A stretch of 64,000 nt of DNA from an uncultured Flavobacteriales bacterium (GTDB lineage Bacteria; Bacteroidota; Bacteroidia; Flavobacteriales_G; Salibacteraceae): positions 62,001 through 126,000 of the forward strand of contig CAJQLE010000005.1 in assembly GCA_905479105.1 (NCBI GenBank), given 5' to 3'. The notes beneath the pieces are model-generated. The model was not told the origin of the DNA. It made no database searches and worked only from the letters and a program-made list of their open reading frames with translations. This document shows positions 16,307-24,400 of this stretch, piece by piece; the stretch's first letter is position 1; each line of letters opens with the position of its first letter. A program made the translations under genes and the position numbers.

Positions 16307-17602
16307 ATGTCGGCCCATCTACCCAATAGTCAATATCCTCGTATCGTCATTATCGGTGCTGGCTTCGCAGGTTTAAGACTCGCGAAAAAACTCTCGAATA
16401 AACCTTTTCAAGTTGTATTAATTGATAGAAACAACTTTCATCAATTTCAACCTCTTTTCTATCAGGTAGCTACTGCTGGACTTGCACCAAGTGCCATTTC
16501 TTTTCCTATCAGGAAAGTATTCCATAGCGCTAACAATGTCATCTTCAGACTCGCTTCTGTTGAATATATTGATACCAATAAGAAGACGATACAAACCAGT
16601 GTTGGAGAAATTGCTTTTGACAAGCTCGTTATAGCTGTAGGAGCTGACACAAACTACTTCAACAATTCACAGATAGAACAGCACGCTCTTCCTATGAAAT
16701 CTGTTCAGGAATCGCTTCAAATGAGGAATCGAATACTTGAATGCATGGAGGCTGCATTGATTAGTGAAAGTGAAGAAGATCGAGAAGCTTACATGACTAT
16801 TTTGGTAGTCGGAGGAGGACCAACAGGAACAGAGGTATCTGGCGCTCTATCAGAAATGAAACGCTATGTGCTTCCTAAAGACTATCCTGAACTAGACTTT
16901 TCAAAAATGGCTATTCACCTTCTGGAAGCTTCAGGAAAGTTACTCAATGGCATGAGCTCAAAATCTTCAGAGGCAGCAGAACGCTTTCTCAGTGATATGG
17001 GAGTAAAAGTGAACTCATCTGCTTTGGTTGAAAGTTTTGATGGTAAAACTGTCACCATGAAAGATGGTAAACAACTAAAGACACATACATTGATTTGGGC
17101 AGCCGGCATTAAGGGTAATCCGGTCAAAGGAATTCAGCCAGACAACATTTTACCAAATGGCCGAGTAAAAACCAATTTATTCAATGAAGTAATCGGTCAT
17201 CCTGATATTTATGCGATAGGTGATATTGCATTTATAGAAGATCCTTCACTTTAAAGAGGACATCCACAAGTGGCTCAAGTAGCCATTCAGCAAGCCGATA
17301 ATCTTGCTAATAATTTAATCCGATTGGAAAAAAATCAATCGATACACCCCTTTAGGTATAAAGACCTTGGATCGATGGCTACTATTGGAAGAAATAAGGC
17401 GGTCGTAGATTTACCTTTTTGGCACTTTCAAGGATTCTTTGCTTGGGCAGTATGGCTTTTTGTTCACCTAATGTCAATACTTGGTGTGAAAAACAGACTA
17501 TTCATCTTCCTTGAATGGATGTGGAACTACTTCACGTTCGATCAAAGTTTAAGATTGGTTATAAAACAAAAGACCAATAAAAATCGGGCTCCTGAATCTT
17601 AA
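16307..17602 (+). pseudogene. ndh: Type II NADH dehydrogenase, interrupted by an in-frame TAA
   Basis: NDH-2 moves electrons from NADH to quinone on the inner face of the membrane without pumping protons. The N-terminal part has the FAD-binding 'IVIIGAGFAGLRLA', the NADH-binding 'ILVVGGGPTGTEVSGAL', and the second FAD contact 'DIYAIGDIAF'. At codon 316 (17252-17254) a TAA interrupts the frame. The very next codons, same frame, continue the family sequence 'RGHPQVAQVAIQQA' and run to the expected membrane-binding C-terminus ('GFFAWAVWLFVHLMSILGVKNR', 'WNYFTFDQS') at 17602. Full length with the stop ignored is about 431 aa, normal for the family. The truncated product lacks the quinone and membrane part and should be inactive, unless the stop is a sequencing error. 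Confidence 0.85.
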
Positions 17603-17618
17603 ATTTTATGGTCAAAAT

Positions 17619-18185
17619 TTAGTGACTTTCTTCGACCTCTGTATTTTGTTCATCAGCTTTAGCCGACCCTGCCTCTACTTTGTAATCTTTTACAATAACA
17701 CCATCTGCCACAAACGTTAGACTTGTTTCCGGCTCGGTAATAGCCGCAATATCATCTTCTGAAAGACCCTCGTCTTCTGCAAAATGCTTGAGGTCATCAA
17801 CACTCGTAGTTTCCATATAGACGGTTCCTTCAATAACAGATTCCTTTCCGTTTATATCTTTTGGAACAAAAAAGCCATAATCTCTGAATGAAACGCGCAT
17901 GCTCTCTCCTTCGCCATAAGGCATTGTCATCCAACAACCTTTGACCTGACATACTTTCTCAATTGTACCTGTGAGTTTCACATTCATTGAATCTTGATCC
18001 CCAAGACTAGCTTGAATTGTTGATACATCTAATGCATTCCCATCGGAAATTTCTCTTCCAAAAAAGGCCAATTGAGGTTGAGCAGCCTCAACTACTTCCT
18101 TTTCAACGGTCTCCACTTTTTCGGCCGTGTTTTGACATGAAATTAAGGCGAAAATAAGGGCGGGAGCTAATAGTAACTTTTTCAT
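17619..18185 (-). CDS. DUF4920 lipoprotein
   Basis: 188 aa with a lipoprotein signal ('FALISCQN'). The central region fits DUF4920: 'FFGREISDGNALDVSTI', 'VKLTGTIEKVCQVKGCWMTM', 'VSFRDYGFFVPKDINGKESVIEGTVY'. The two conserved cysteines in 'VCQVKGCWM' suggest metal or redox chemistry, but the function of the family is not known to me. The tail from about 165 is acidic and low in complexity. It lies downstream of the branched-chain E1 gene with 27 bases between them and may be co-transcribed with it. Confidence 0.82.
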   Translation of the reverse strand: MKKLLLAPALIFALISCQNTAEKVETVEKEVVEAAQPQLAFFGREISDGNALDVSTIQASLGDQDSMNVKLTGTIEKVCQVKGCWMTMPYGEGESMRVSFRDYGFFVPKDINGKESVIEGTVYMETTSVDDLKHFAEDEGLSEDDIAAITEPETSLTFVADGVIVKDYKVEAGSAKADEQNTEVEESH

Positions 18186-18212
18186 TTATTGAGTTGATTT
18201 ATACGTTCAAAA

Positions 18213-20189
18213 TTAATAATCTAAGATGGTTTGAATAACCTCATCTAACTTATCATTCGCTAAATATTGTTTTTCTAATTCTGCAGCAAATGGAATTGGA
18301 GTGTCCAAACTTGCACAGCGCATAACGGGAGCGTCAAGAAGATGGAATAATTTCTCATTGATACGAGCGCTAATTTCACCTCCGATTCCTCCTGTCAAAG
18401 AGTCTTCATGCAAGATTATTACTTTTCCTGTGCGAGAAACGGAAGCCTCAATAGAGTCAAAATCTAAAGGTGCCAAACTTCGTAAGTCAACAATATCAAA
18501 AGAAATTGATGAAAATCTTTCTGCTGCCTGCTCAGCCCACTGAACCCCCAAGCCGTAGGTTATGATTGACACATCATTACCTTCTTTAACTTGTCGTGCC
18601 TTGCCAATTTCCACGGTATAATAGCCTTCGGGAACATTTCCTACTAAACTCCGATACAAATACTTATGCTCAAAAAACATAACAGGGTTTGGATCTTCGA
18701 ATGCCGCAAGCAATAAGCCTTTAGCATCTTCTGGGGTGGAAGGATAGACAATCTTAAGTCCGGGTGTATGGAAGAACCAAGCTTCCGTTGATTGCGAGTG
18801 AAAAGGCCCTGCACCTACTCCAGCTCCTGTTGGCATTCTTACGACTATATCTGCATTCTGTCCCCAACGCCAGTGAATCTTCGCTAGATTATTTACAATT
18901 TGATTGAAGCCACAGGTTACAAAATCTGAGAACTGCATTTCCACCATCGCTTTCTTGCCTGTGATACTCAATCCTAGTCCTGCTCCTAAAATAGCCGACT
19001 CGCATAACGGGGTATTTCGAACCCTGTCTTTGGAATATTTTTTTGAAAGCCCATCCGTTACTTTGAAAACACCTCCATAATCTGCAATATCTTGACCCAT
19101 TAATATTAAATCAGGATGCTTTTGCATTGCTTGAGCCATACCATCAGCTATGGCATCAACAAAGCGCATTTCTTTGACCTCTCCTGAAGGCTGCACAGTT
19201 TCTCTTGAATTGGAGGCAAACAGATCAGAAACTTCTTCTTCAACCTCTGTGGACATTTTACTGTATGACAATGCTCTTTCAAAGGATGCGGAAATATCCA
19301 CCTTCATTGCTTCCTTTCTAGTCTTTATTAATTCATCGGTGAGCAATCCAGAGTTTATTAAAAACTGTTCAAAATTGTCAATCGGATCAAATTCAGACCA
19401 TTTATCTTGGAGTCCCTCAGGATAATATTTAGTGCCACTTGCTTCTTCATGGCCTCGCATTCTGAATGTGATACATTCTAGTAATATTGGCCGTGGATTC
19501 TCTTTTATTGATTCCCTTAGCTCAGAAACTTTATGATAAACATCAAGAATGTTGTTTCCATCAACCTGCTCTGCTTGCATTCCATAACCGATGCCTTTGT
19601 CAATAAACTGTTCACAATTGAACTGTTCTGAACTTGGAGTGCTCAGTCCCCATTGATTATTCTCAACAACAAAAATCACCGGAAGCCCCCAAACAGCTGC
19701 CACATTGAGTGCCTCATGAAAATCACCTTCGCTGGCGCCTCCGTCTCCGGTAAAAACCAATGTGGATCTGCCTGACTTGTCCAGCAATTGAGAAAGGGCA
19801 ATACCATCCGCAATACCCAATTGAGGACCCAAGTGAGAAATCATACCCACAATCTTATGTTCCTTAGAACCAAAATGAAAAGAGCGATCTCTTCCCTTCG
19901 TAAAGCCTTCTGCCTTTCCCTGAAACTGAGCAAACAATCGCTCTAAGGGAATATTTCGGGTTGTAAATACTCCCAAGTTTCTATGCATGGTTAGTATGTA
20001 CTCTTCGTCATCCATAGCCAGAGCACATCCAACACTTATCGCTTCTTGACCAACACCTGAGAACCATTTTGAAATCTTCCCTTGACGCAAATAAATCAAC
20101 ATCTTCTCCTCTATCATTCGAGGGAGTACCAATCGATTGTAAATATCAATGAGCTCGTTATCTGCCAAAAGTCGTCTATCAAATTTCAT
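18213..20189 (-). CDS. Fused alpha/beta E1 of branched-chain 2-oxoacid dehydrogenase
   Basis: 658 aa, joining the two E1 chains in one polypeptide as is usual in Bacteroidota. Residues 1-330 are the alpha part, with the thiamine-diphosphate motif 'GDGGASEGDFHEALNVAAVWGLPVIFVVENNQ'; residues about 345-658 are the beta part ('MRFVDAIADGMAQAM', 'GADIGGVFKVT'-like 'DYGGVFKVTDGL', 'RMPTGAGVGAGPFHSQ', 'VIILHEDSLTGGIG'). The enzyme decarboxylates the oxoacids of valine, leucine and isoleucine and passes the acyl group to lipoyl-E2. This feeds branched-chain fatty acid synthesis and amino-acid breakdown. E2 and E3 are not in the window, but lipoyl synthase is (48270-49148). Confidence 0.9.
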   Translation of the reverse strand: MKFDRRLLADNELIDIYNRLVLPRMIEEKMLIYLRQGKISKWFSGVGQEAISVGCALAMDDEEYILTMHRNLGVFTTRNIPLERLFAQFQGKAEGFTKGRDRSFHFGSKEHKIVGMISHLGPQLGIADGIALSQLLDKSGRSTLVFTGDGGASEGDFHEALNVAAVWGLPVIFVVENNQWGLSTPSSEQFNCEQFIDKGIGYGMQAEQVDGNNILDVYHKVSELRESIKENPRPILLECITFRMRGHEEASGTKYYPEGLQDKWSEFDPIDNFEQFLINSGLLTDELIKTRKEAMKVDISASFERALSYSKMSTEVEEEVSDLFASNSRETVQPSGEVKEMRFVDAIADGMAQAMQKHPDLILMGQDIADYGGVFKVTDGLSKKYSKDRVRNTPLCESAILGAGLGLSITGKKAMVEMQFSDFVTCGFNQIVNNLAKIHWRWGQNADIVVRMPTGAGVGAGPFHSQSTEAWFFHTPGLKIVYPSTPEDAKGLLLAAFEDPNPVMFFEHKYLYRSLVGNVPEGYYTVEIGKARQVKEGNDVSIITYGLGVQWAEQAAERFSSISFDIVDLRSLAPLDFDSIEASVSRTGKVIILHEDSLTGGIGGEISARINEKLFHLLDAPVMRCASLDTPIPFAAELEKQYLANDKLDEVIQTILDY

Positions 20190-20323
20190 AGGTTGAAAAT
20201 CATAATCAAATTAAAGCTCCGTTCAGTCTTTCGTCTAAAATAATAGCTTGTTGGTCGTAAAAACAGAATTAATAAGACACTCTTATCAATACATTGTCGT
20301 CAATCTACAAACCTTAAATTTTT

Positions 20324-21022
20324 ATGAATATGAAAAACTTTTTCTTTCTACTTTCTTTTGCCCTTTTCACATTGACAATAAGCAGTTGTAATGACTGTAA
20401 AGATGTTGTTTGTGACAACGGTGGAATATGCGAAGATGGCAACTGTGATTGCCCAAATGGATTCTCAGGATTGAGTTGTGAAGTTGAAGACTTGTGCGTT
20501 ACTCAAAATGTATCCTGTCTTAATGATGGTGTATGTGTTGATGGTGAATGTGACTGTGAGGTTTACTTCCGAGGTGAGAGCTGCCAAACTTACTGTGTGA
20601 ATGGTGGGTTTAACGCTACGAACAACACATGTAACTGTTATCCTGGTTGGGAAGCAGACGGTTGTACCACAGAATCAAGACTTGACTGGATCGGAACTTA
20701 CTCGTTAACTTCAGATTGCAACCAAACCGGAAGTGTAGAGACTATCGCAGCCTTGGACCATCCTGAAGAAGACAGCGTTTCTATCGCTGTAAACTATGTG
20801 CGCATTACTGGTTTAACAACCATCGGTGATACGAAGGCATACGGTTTAATTGACGGCAATAGCCTCAGAATTCCCAAACAAAACGTTACAGCTGGAGGAA
20901 CTACCTACACGGTTGAATCAAAGCAACCAGCGATTCTTGGCGCCAATTCTTTTAATATTGTCATCATTAGAAAGTATCAAGGCAATCCAGTGGAATGCAC
21001 TTTGTCTTATGCAAAGCAATAA
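20324..21022 (+). CDS. EGF-like lipoprotein, copy 1
   Basis: 232 aa. Lipoprotein signal ('TLTISSCN'), then three tandem Cys-rich EGF-like modules in residues 22-115: 'CKDVVCDNGGICEDGNCDCPNG', 'CLNDGVCVDGECDCEVYFRGESC', 'CVNGGFNATNNTCNCYPGWEADGC'. A domain of about 110 residues follows, starting 'SRLDWIGTYSLTSDC' and ending 'CTLSYAKQ', which looks like a small beta-barrel sheet and is shared with the two other copies nearby. A start at 20330 (MKN) is equally possible. Its role is unknown; EGF modules suggest an extracytoplasmic interaction protein. A terminator follows. Confidence 0.75.
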   Translation: MNMKNFFFLLSFALFTLTISSCNDCKDVVCDNGGICEDGNCDCPNGFSGLSCEVEDLCVTQNVSCLNDGVCVDGECDCEVYFRGESCQTYCVNGGFNATNNTCNCYPGWEADGCTTESRLDWIGTYSLTSDCNQTGSVETIAALDHPEEDSVSIAVNYVRITGLTTIGDTKAYGLIDGNSLRIPKQNVTAGGTTYTVESKQPAILGANSFNIVIIRKYQGNPVECTLSYAKQ

Positions 21023-21041
21023 TTAACAACCTCATTTTTAG

Positions 21042-21077
21042 AAAAGGCCGCTTCAAAAATGAATTGGCCTTTTTTTT
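21042..21077 (+). terminator. Terminator after EGF-like copy 1
   Basis: AAAAGGCC pairs with GGCCTTTT, with an inner TTCA/TGAA pair, followed by a run of T. It ends the copy 1 transcript. Confidence 0.8.
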
Positions 21078-21202
21078 GATTAATAACCTTGAATGCATAG
21101 CTACAATTTCTATTTTCTTGCCCTAAAATTTACTTCCAGCATAGAAGTAATTGTTTTCAGGAAGAGAAATAGATTAAGTTTGACCCCTAATCAAAATCAA
21201 TT

Positions 21203-21775
21203 ATGAAAAAATTTAATTTACTTTTTGTTGCTCTTATCGGAGCTTCTGCGTTGACATTCACTTCTTGTACTGATGAGTGTAAAGATGTAGTGTGTGAAAA
21301 CGGTGGTACTTGTGATGAAGAAACAGGTGCTTGTGATTGTCCAGCTAACTTCTACGGTGAAAGTTGTGAGACTGAGTGTATCAATGGAACTTATGCTTCA
21401 GGTGCATGTACTTGTGATGCTGGTTACGAAGGCGATGCTTGCGTTGTTGTTTCTCGTGACAAATTTCTTTCTACATATTCTGTAAGCGAAGTTTGTGGTA
21501 GTGGTTCTGACTCATATACTTCTTCAGTGACAGCGTCTACTACAATGATTACAAACATTCTTATCGGCAATTTTTACAATGTTTATGCTAATCCAGTTGT
21601 TGCAACTGTTGATGGAAACGACATTACTATTGCTTCTCAAGATCCTGACAGCGATGGATTCTTGGTATCAGGTTCTGGTTCAATGAATGAAGCAGGAACA
21701 GTATTGAGCATCACATTTACATTGAGTGATGGAACAAACACTGAAACTTGCTCTGCAACTTACACAAAGCAGTAA
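21203..21775 (+). CDS. EGF-like lipoprotein, copy 2
   Basis: 190 aa. Lipoprotein signal ('TFTSCTD'), then two EGF-like modules ('CKDVVCENGGTCDEETGACDCPANFYGESC', 'CINGTYASGACTCDAGYEGDAC'). The shared C-terminal domain begins 'SRDKFLSTYSVSEVCGSG' and ends 'ETCSATYTKQ'. It has the same layout as copies 1 and 3, with one module fewer than copy 1. The gene has its own promoter space (about 180 bases) and a strong terminator, so it is transcribed alone. Function unknown. Confidence 0.75.
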   Translation: MKKFNLLFVALIGASALTFTSCTDECKDVVCENGGTCDEETGACDCPANFYGESCETECINGTYASGACTCDAGYEGDACVVVSRDKFLSTYSVSEVCGSGSDSYTSSVTASTTMITNILIGNFYNVYANPVVATVDGNDITIASQDPDSDGFLVSGSGSMNEAGTVLSITFTLSDGTNTETCSATYTKQ

Positions 21776-21792
21776 ATCAAAATAAACTTCAT

Positions 21793-21825
21793 AAAAAAAG
21801 GCCCGCAAATGCGGGCCTTTTTTTT
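21793..21825. terminator. Strong bidirectional terminator between convergent genes
   Basis: AAAAAGGCCCGC pairs perfectly with GCGGGCCTTTTT around AAAT, with A-runs on one side and T-runs on the other, so it can stop transcripts from both the EGF-like gene and the convergent lipoprotein gene. Confidence 0.93.
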
Positions 21826-21839
21826 AGGTAATATCCTGA

Positions 21840-22211
21840 TTACTTTCTACCCATCTTAGCTGACTTCTTATCAGCAGCAGCAGCGTCTTCTGTTCTGTCA
21901 CCAGACATTTTTGAAGCTTTCTTCTCAGCTGCAGCAGCATCTTCAGTTCTGTCTCCAGACATCTTTCCTGCTTTCTCTTCTGCAGCAGTCTTAACTTCTT
22001 CTACAACCTCTTCAACCTTAGTTTCAACTTCTTCCACTACCGTTTCAGTAGCTTGAGCTGCTTCTTGAGCTTCTTCTTGTGCATTTTCTACTGCTGCTTC
22101 AACTTGTGTAGCATCTTCTGTTCCTTCTTCATGTGACTCACCTCCACCACAAGCAGTTAAAACCGCTGCAGCAAACATGAACAACATTGCTGTTCTTGTA
22201 ACTTTTTTCAT
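21840..22211 (-). CDS. Ala/Glu-rich repeat lipoprotein
   Basis: 123 aa from the ATG at 22211; a longer start at 22238 adds a non-signal stretch. The signal ends in a lipobox ('AVLTACGGG'). The mature chain has no aromatic core. It is a long Glu/Ala/Val heptad-like helix ('VEEVETKVEEVVEEVKTAAEEK') followed by two copies of KMSGDRTEDAAAA(E/D)KK and a third partial KM ending in GRK. The DNA repeats at about 54 bases. It could be a helical periplasmic spacer or coiled coil. I know no family with certainty. The codon bias is strongly that of the host, suggesting high expression. Confidence 0.7.
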   Translation of the reverse strand: MKKVTRTAMLFMFAAAVLTACGGGESHEEGTEDATQVEAAVENAQEEAQEAAQATETVVEEVETKVEEVVEEVKTAAEEKAGKMSGDRTEDAAAAEKKASKMSGDRTEDAAAADKKSAKMGRK

Positions 22212-22366
22212 ATTAGATAGATTTTCAATTTGATGCAAAATAAATCAATATTCTAGACTTGTTGCATTTTGCTTACGTCTATTCGTCAAAATTCATGATA
22301 ATATCTCCCAAAATACCATTCATACGAGTCGAGAATAGCTTTTTCATATATTTACGCCTCAAATAA

Positions 22367-23029
22367 ATGAACCCAATGATTAGATCACTTCTACTACCTA
22401 TGGTTATTGCTTTACTCAGCTTTGGATCAATTTCTTGCGGAGATTGTGTTGGAGCATTCGGAAAAGAAAAAGTTGAATGCAACAATGGTGGAACATGCAA
22501 TGATGGCGAGTGCGACTGTCTTAAAGGTTATTCCGGAGTAAGCTGCGATAGCTTAGACCTATGTGAGCTGAACGATGTTATATGCGTCTTTGGCGATTGC
22601 CAAGATGGATTATGTGAATGTCAATCAGGATATGAGGGTAAGCTATGTGAAACAGAATCTAGGGTTAAATTCTTAGGTAAGTTTAGAGTTTCAACCGAAG
22701 CATGCGATCCTTTAGATACGATTGCTGGTAGAGAAATTGAAATTAAAAGAGACATTTTTGATGCAAGTAGAATAAGTATCTCTGACTTATTTGGCTATAA
22801 CAACTTCCCAATAAATGGCTTTTTCTCTAAGGTTGAGGCTTCTGTTACGCCTAATTCAAATTCATTCGTCATTTTTGGACAATCACCCGATGACAATAGC
22901 AAAACAATTAGTGGTTCAGGTGTTATAGACAACTCCGACACCAACAATATTCAAATTAACATTGATTATACCATCGTCAATGGAAACAAGCAATACACAT
23001 GTGCTTTAAATGGAAAGTTTATTGAATAA
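22367..23029 (+). CDS. EGF-like lipoprotein, copy 3
   Basis: 220 aa with lipoprotein signal ('FGSISCGD'). Two to three EGF-like modules ('CNNGGTCNDGECDCLKGYSGVSC', 'CVFGDCQDGLCECQSGYEGKLC') precede the shared C-terminal domain starting 'SRVKFLGKFRVSTEACDPLDTIAG' and ending 'YTCALNGKF'. It is the most diverged of the three copies. Its stop overlaps the ATG of the lipid kinase by one base, and a terminator-shaped hairpin lies just inside that downstream gene. Function unknown; the shared architecture suggests a small surface-lipoprotein family that expanded here. Confidence 0.73.
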   Translation: MNPMIRSLLLPMVIALLSFGSISCGDCVGAFGKEKVECNNGGTCNDGECDCLKGYSGVSCDSLDLCELNDVICVFGDCQDGLCECQSGYEGKLCETESRVKFLGKFRVSTEACDPLDTIAGREIEIKRDIFDASRISISDLFGYNNFPINGFFSKVEASVTPNSNSFVIFGQSPDDNSKTISGSGVIDNSDTNNIQINIDYTIVNGNKQYTCALNGKFIE

Positions 23030-23931
23030 TGAAATCTGATGAAGAAAATATAAAGGGCCCCATCGAGGGCCCTTTTTTATTCATTGTCAATCCAAACTCT
23101 GGAACAGGAAAGGTCAAATCTTTTTTCACGGCAATCAAAGAGGGCAAGTCCTTAAAAGAGTTTCAAGTAATTGAAAGCGTAAGCCGTGATCATTCGGTGG
23201 AATTGGCTCAAAATGCGGCTTCAAATGGTTATAAGGCCGTTATAGCCGTTGGAGGCGATGGCAGTGTTCATGAAATAGGAACACAACTGATTGATACTGA
23301 CGTGGCGCTTGGAATAATTCCTACAGGCTCAGGAAATGGCATATCTCGACATCTAGGAATTTCAAATTCAATTCCCAAAGCCATTGATCAGATCCTTAAA
23401 GGAAATACGAGAACATTCGATACGTTGCTCATCAATAACAACGCTGCTATTGGCTTTGCGGGAATTGGAATTGATGCTCATGTTGCGAAAATGTTCGAAA
23501 ACGCAACGGAGCGTGGATTTAGCAATTATGTGAAATTGAGCATCGATGCATTTACAAACTATAAGCCTTCTTTATTTAAAATAAAAGGGGAAGACTTTGA
23601 GGAAGAAGTAATGGCGTACACTATCGTTTGTGCCAATATCAATCAGTTTGGGAATAATGCATTCATTAACCCCAATGCCATTGACGATGATGGTGAGTTG
23701 GAATTAGTGTTGATTAAACAAATGGCCCCTGCGATGCTTATGCCCGTAGCCTCTCGCCTATTTTTAAAATCACTTCACAAAAGCAAATGGGTCAGTGTGT
23801 ACAAAGGCAAGCGATTCGAAATTGAAAATATTGGTGAAGCTCCCTTGCAAATAGATGGCGAAGCCATTGGAATTACCCAGAGTATTACTTTCGAAGTTCA
23901 GCCACATTCATTAACGGTTATAACCCCTTAA
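23029..23931 (+). CDS. Diacylglycerol/sphingosine kinase-like lipid kinase (YegS/BmrU family)
   Basis: 300 aa cytoplasmic lipid kinase. Motifs: 'FIVNPNSGTGK' near residue 19, 'AVGGDGSVHEIGTQL' (the GGDG nucleotide motif), 'GIIPTGSGNGISRHLGI', and 'DDGELELVLIKQM'; the C-terminal half is the beta-sandwich typical of DgkB/YegS. It probably phosphorylates diacylglycerol or a related lipid for recycling; the exact substrate cannot be told. It starts one base inside the upstream EGF-like gene. The first 17 codons contain a perfect terminator-like hairpin (23052-23078). No other plausible start exists before the P-loop-like motif. Confidence 0.88.
   Translation: MKSDEENIKGPIEGPFLFIVNPNSGTGKVKSFFTAIKEGKSLKEFQVIESVSRDHSVELAQNAASNGYKAVIAVGGDGSVHEIGTQLIDTDVALGIIPTGSGNGISRHLGISNSIPKAIDQILKGNTRTFDTLLINNNAAIGFAGIGIDAHVAKMFENATERGFSNYVKLSIDAFTNYKPSLFKIKGEDFEEEVMAYTIVCANINQFGNNAFINPNAIDDDGELELVLIKQMAPAMLMPVASRLFLKSLHKSKWVSVYKGKRFEIENIGEAPLQIDGEAIGITQSITFEVQPHSLTVITP
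23052..23078 (+). terminator. Terminator-shaped hairpin within the lipid kinase 5' coding region
   Basis: AAAGGGCCC (23052-23060) pairs perfectly with GGGCCCTTT (23067-23075) around CATCGA, and the T-run goes on to 23078. It lies 23 bases after the EGF-like stop, as a normal terminator would, yet it is in the coding frame of the kinase. Confidence 0.7.
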
Positions 23932-23933
23932 CG

Positions 23934-24275
23934 ATGTCGAAAAAGAATAAAAATAACGGAGGGTTTGTCTATTCTACCAGCCCAGGATTTTCCTTTGATG
24001 ACAATGATTCTGAAGAAGAAACACTTGAGCCTGGGGCTCAACTTCTTGAATTGCATAGAGAAACAAAAGGTCGAGGTGGGAAGGCAGTTGTGCTTGTCCG
24101 CAATTTTGTAGGAACGGATGATGATCTTTCTGACTTGGGTAAAAAACTAAAAGCTCATTGTGGAACGGGTGGTTCTGCAAAGGATGGTGAAATTATAATT
24201 CAAGGAGATCAACGAGATAAAGTAGATGCATTCTTGAAATCAAAGGGCTATAAAACAAAACGAGTTGGTGGCTAA
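23934..24275 (+). CDS. SUI1/eIF1-type translation initiation factor (YciH-like)
   Basis: 113 aa. The C-terminal 75 residues form the SUI1 fold: 'ETKGRGGKAVVLVRNFVGTDDDLSDLGKKLKAHCGTGGSAKDGEIIIQGDQRDKV..FLKSKGYKTKRVGG'-type order, with the conserved GTGGS.KDG.I.IQGD core. The first 35 residues are a basic and then acidic tail. In bacteria, YciH can influence start-site selection on the ribosome. The start is two bases after the kinase stop, so the two are in one operon. Confidence 0.92.
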   Translation: MSKKNKNNGGFVYSTSPGFSFDDNDSEEETLEPGAQLLELHRETKGRGGKAVVLVRNFVGTDDDLSDLGKKLKAHCGTGGSAKDGEIIIQGDQRDKVDAFLKSKGYKTKRVGG

Positions 24276-24400
24276 TCGGCTATTTTAAGGACCCAACCAC
24301 TATTAGGTCAGATCTTCTATTCTTTTGATGAACATAGTGTCGAGTCAGAAACATTGATTCGGAGATTCTCATCAGCCATGTTGCAATCTTCATTCGATCG

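Noticed and set aside
17252-17254. Selenocysteine or pyrrolysine recoding at the NDH-2 stop
   Set aside because: The codon is TAA, not TGA or TAG, and NDH-2 has no such residue at this place.
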